A stretch of 64,000 nucleotides of DNA from positions 124,001 to 188,000 of the forward strand of contig NZ_JABJWH010000010.1 in the NCBI RefSeq assembly GCF_015265435.1. Reading direction: 5' to 3'. The stretch comes from Alloalcanivorax profundimaris (GTDB lineage Bacteria; Pseudomonadota; Gammaproteobacteria; Pseudomonadales; Alcanivoracaceae). The translations under genes and the position numbers were made by a program. The first letter of the stretch is position 1. The number at the start of each line of letters is the position of its first letter. The notes under the pieces were generated by a model. It was not told the DNA's origin and did no database searches. It saw only the letters and a program-made list of their open reading frames with translations. Of the stretch, positions 62,091-64,000 are shown one piece after another.

Positions 62091-62657
62091 TCAGTAGCCG
62101 TCCATCTGGTACATGCCCGGGCTGTTCATGCCCTGGCTCATGGAGCCGACCATGGCGCCCATGCCCACGAAGCCACCGACGAACAGCAGCAGAAGAACCA
62201 CCAGGGCGACGATCACGCCGTTGCCGTTAGGCGCCGGTTTCGGGCCGTACTTGTTGGCCACCTTTGAGCCGGGCACGAACAGCAGCATGATGGCGATCAC
62301 GAAGTTGGCGATGGGCACGAACATGAGCAGGATCATCCAGCCGCTCATGTTCAGGTCATTAAGCCTGCGAATGCCGTAGATAATGCTCATCACCGTGGTG
62401 AAAATGCCCACCGGCGCCATCACCAGCAACATCATGGCAATGAACAGCCCGCCCGGGCCGCTGCCCGGCGAGGCGCTGCCGAACCCCACCGCCATCACCA
62501 GCCCCATGGCGAAGTAGGTGATCATGGTGAGCGCCATCACGTAAACGAAATAGCGCGCCCGGCCAAGCCGGCCGGAGGTCTGGAACAACTTGGGTTGGTA
62601 GGTTTCCTCGGAGCCAGCCCCCAGGCTGGCCTCCGGTGCTTGGTAAGGTTGATTCAT
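62091..62657 (-). CDS. DUF805 family membrane protein
   Basis: The 188-residue protein has a hydrophilic N-terminal part (MNQPYQAPEASLGAGSEE) and four membrane helices (about 35-165) with the DUF805 marks GRLGRARYFVYVM and YGIRRLNDLNMSGWM. The C-terminus is Gly/Met-rich (GFVGMGAMVGSMSQGMNSPG). AGGGG lies nine bases before the ATG at 62657; an ATG at 62687 would add ten residues. Role of the family is unknown. Confidence 0.8.
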   Translation of the reverse strand: MNQPYQAPEASLGAGSEETYQPKLFQTSGRLGRARYFVYVMALTMITYFAMGLVMAVGFGSASPGSGPGGLFIAMMLLVMAPVGIFTTVMSIIYGIRRLNDLNMSGWMILLMFVPIANFVIAIMLLFVPGSKVANKYGPKPAPNGNGVIVALVVLLLLFVGGFVGMGAMVGSMSQGMNSPGMYQMDGY

Positions 62658-62697
62658 CGGGTTGATCCCCTGTTGGTCATTGAACATCGTGCCTGCG

Positions 62698-63105
62698 TCA
62701 TGGCGACGTCGCCCTCGCCGGCGTCACCTGGCGCAGCACATCCCCGCGGCTTAGCAGTCCCACCAGCCGCGGCCCCTGGACCACCGGCAGGGTTCGCCGG
62801 TGGTAACGCAAGAACAGTTCCGCCGCTTCCTGCACGGTGGCCGCCACCGGCACGCCATGCACTTCGCGACTCATATAATCCCCCACCCGGCCGCTGCCGG
62901 TACCGTGGTAATCCGCGTCCAGCGCCGCCTTGAGCGCGTCCGCTTCGGAGAACATGCCGATCAACGCGCCACCGTCATCCACCACCGGCGCGCCGGAAAG
63001 GTTGCGCGCCAGCAAGGCCCGGGCGGCATCGCTCACCGTCGAGGAAGGAGAAAGCGTGAAGGGATCCGGTTTCATGCAATCCCTGACCGGATTGGCTCTC
63101 AGCAT
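62698..63105 (-). CDS. CBS-domain pair protein
   Basis: The 135-residue protein is made up of two CBS motifs (about 1-60 and 70-130) with VRDCMKPDPFTLSPSSTVSDAARALL and LVGLLSRGDVLRQV read in part. CBS pairs bind adenine nucleotides and sense energy state. AAGGGAC precedes the ATG at 63105, which clears the opgH stop by 38 bases; the longer frame from 63189 runs into opgH. Confidence 0.82.
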   Translation of the reverse strand: MLRANPVRDCMKPDPFTLSPSSTVSDAARALLARNLSGAPVVDDGGALIGMFSEADALKAALDADYHGTGSGRVGDYMSREVHGVPVAATVQEAAELFLRYHRRTLPVVQGPRLVGLLSRGDVLRQVTPARATSP

Positions 63106-63143
63106 GGCTTCGTCCCTTGAAGCGTCATCGAAGGGACAGAAGC

Positions 63144-64000
63144 CTACCCATAATCCCGGCTTTTCACCACCCCGACCCGCTCGCCCCAATAGCTGTCACG
63201 GGGCGCGGTCCAGGCCGCCCGGTGCAAACGGCCGAGAGCGTCCGCGTCCCTGGCCAGGGCATTCAACTGGCGCCGGTTAAGGCCCTCCGGGCCGTCGCTC
63301 ATGCAACGTTGAAGCCATTGCTCATGGGCCTCCCGGTCCACCGGCCGGCGGCGCCGGGCCAGGGCCCGGTGCACCCGGTTGAGCCGGGGGTCCAGCACCG
63401 CCGCCTCGAAGGCCGTGAGCCGCGCCGCGTTGAGCGGCCGGGGCGCGGCGATGGCATCCACCTGGGGCGAGAGCCTTTGCTCCTCCGGCGTCAGCAACAA
63501 CCGCCGCCGACGCAGGCCCTCGCCAATGGCCACCCGACTGAGCAGCACCGAGGTGGGCGCCGCCAGAATCAGCGGCAGCGCCACCGGCAGCGACCAGAAA
63601 AAGAACATCGGATCCAGCCACAGCGCCAGACCCGACCAGGCGATGGCCAGCAAGGTGCCCGGCGCCTGGCTCATGAATGCCTGACGCCAGCCGGTTTCGT
63701 CGGTGCGGTTCTGGCCGCCCCAGTGCAGACGCACGTTGAACAGTGCCTCCAGCACGTAGCGGCTGTGAGTGAGCATGCGGATCGGCGCCAGCAACATGGA
63801 CACCAGCAGCTCCAGGCATACCGACAGGAACAGCCGCCCGGCGCCACCATGCTGGCGGCGGCGGCCGGTAAGCAGCACATCCAGCACCGCCAGGAACTTG
63901 GGCACGAACAGCAGGAACAGGGTGCTCAGCACCAACCCCACGGCCCAGTGCGGATGCCACTCCGGCCACACCGGGAACATGCTGGTACGTTGCTCGGGAA
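63144..64000 (-). CDS. opgH: Glucans biosynthesis glucosyltransferase OpgH (C-terminal part)
   Basis: Inner-membrane glycosyltransferase making the beta-1,2 backbone of osmoregulated periplasmic glucans. Only the C-terminal 285 residues are visible; the frame continues past the window end. Several membrane helices and the OpgH marks MLAPIRMLTHSRYVLEALFN, LHWGGQNRTDETGW and SYWGERV near the C-terminus are present. No opgG is in view. Confidence 0.9.
   Translation of the reverse strand, partial: PEQRTSMFPVWPEWHPHWAVGLVLSTLFLLFVPKFLAVLDVLLTGRRRQHGGAGRLFLSVCLELLVSMLLAPIRMLTHSRYVLEALFNVRLHWGGQNRTDETGWRQAFMSQAPGTLLAIAWSGLALWLDPMFFFWSLPVALPLILAAPTSVLLSRVAIGEGLRRRRLLLTPEEQRLSPQVDAIAAPRPLNAARLTAFEAAVLDPRLNRVHRALARRRRPVDREAHEQWLQRCMSDGPEGLNRRQLNALARDADALGRLHRAAWTAPRDSYWGERVGVVKSRDYG

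Overview
The window is 64 kb of a high-GC gammaproteobacterial chromosome, fully coding, with no stretch longer than about 250 bases without a gene and no prophage, insertion sequence, integron or CRISPR array that I can see. The order BI-1/yccA, tusDCB, ybiB-like, cysG, serS, rarA, lolA, ftsK, trxB, aat, bpt, infA, clpA, clpS, cspD, icd, rluE-like, nudJ, mnmA, hflD, purB, roxA closely follows, as I remember it, the order around PA2603-PA2631 in Pseudomonas. The protein character, acyl-lipid genes and REPIN-like repeats suit an Alcanivorax/Alloalcanivorax-type member of the Pseudomonadales; the genus is inference.

Layout. 1-3.7 kb: a TetR regulator, tRNA-Ser(UGA) with its own strong promoter and terminator, a BI-1 membrane protein and the tusDCB sulfur relay without tusE. 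3.7-11 kb: the leftward set ftsK-lolA-rarA-serS-cysG. 11-20.7 kb: trxB-aat, acetoacetyl-CoA synthetase, bpt-infA, clpS and clpA, cspD and icd; together aat, bpt, clpS and clpA are the substrate-marking and delivery half of the bacterial N-degron pathway. 20.7-30.6 kb: RluE-like synthase, moaCDE, nudJ, mnmA, hflD, purB, roxA, an acetyltransferase, a TrpB2-type tryptophan synthase, a 54-residue membrane protein and a TrmB-like methyltransferase. 30.7-35.4 kb: an accessory block of three exported proteins of unknown function (a 700-residue lipoprotein, a MORN/YwqK-repeat protein and a short secretin-like protein).

35.5-44.5 kb is the most distinctive region: a complete branched-chain-amino-acid-type ABC importer (livKHMGF-like) followed by nicC-, nicE-, nicD- and nicF-like genes of the maleamate route of nicotinate breakdown and a TetR regulator. 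The ring-opening dioxygenase nicX and the nicotinate hydroxylase nicAB are absent from the window. A perfect inverted repeat sits on the importer promoter, and a 12-base piece of it recurs, inverted, in front of nicC, suggesting one regulon.

44.5-64 kb: DUF2789 protein, malate synthase G, an SDR-ttcA pair, a YecA/UPF0149 protein, an unusual repeat-tailed protein, a GMC oxidoreductase with a four-cysteine motif, an MHYT sensor, the compact run bolA-trhO-modABC, a type-B carboxylesterase, a phasin, an AraC regulator, an FAD reductase, malate dehydrogenase, a DUF805 protein, a CBS-domain protein and the C-terminal part of opgH, cut by the window end.

Themes that tie genes together: tRNA modification (tusDCB, mnmA, ttcA, trhO, a trmB-like gene), molybdenum supply (moaCDE and modABC, which a molybdenum hydroxylase such as NicAB elsewhere would need), and two-carbon/TCA metabolism (icd, glcB, mdh). 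Four REPIN-like palindromic doublets and one remnant are scattered in the gaps.
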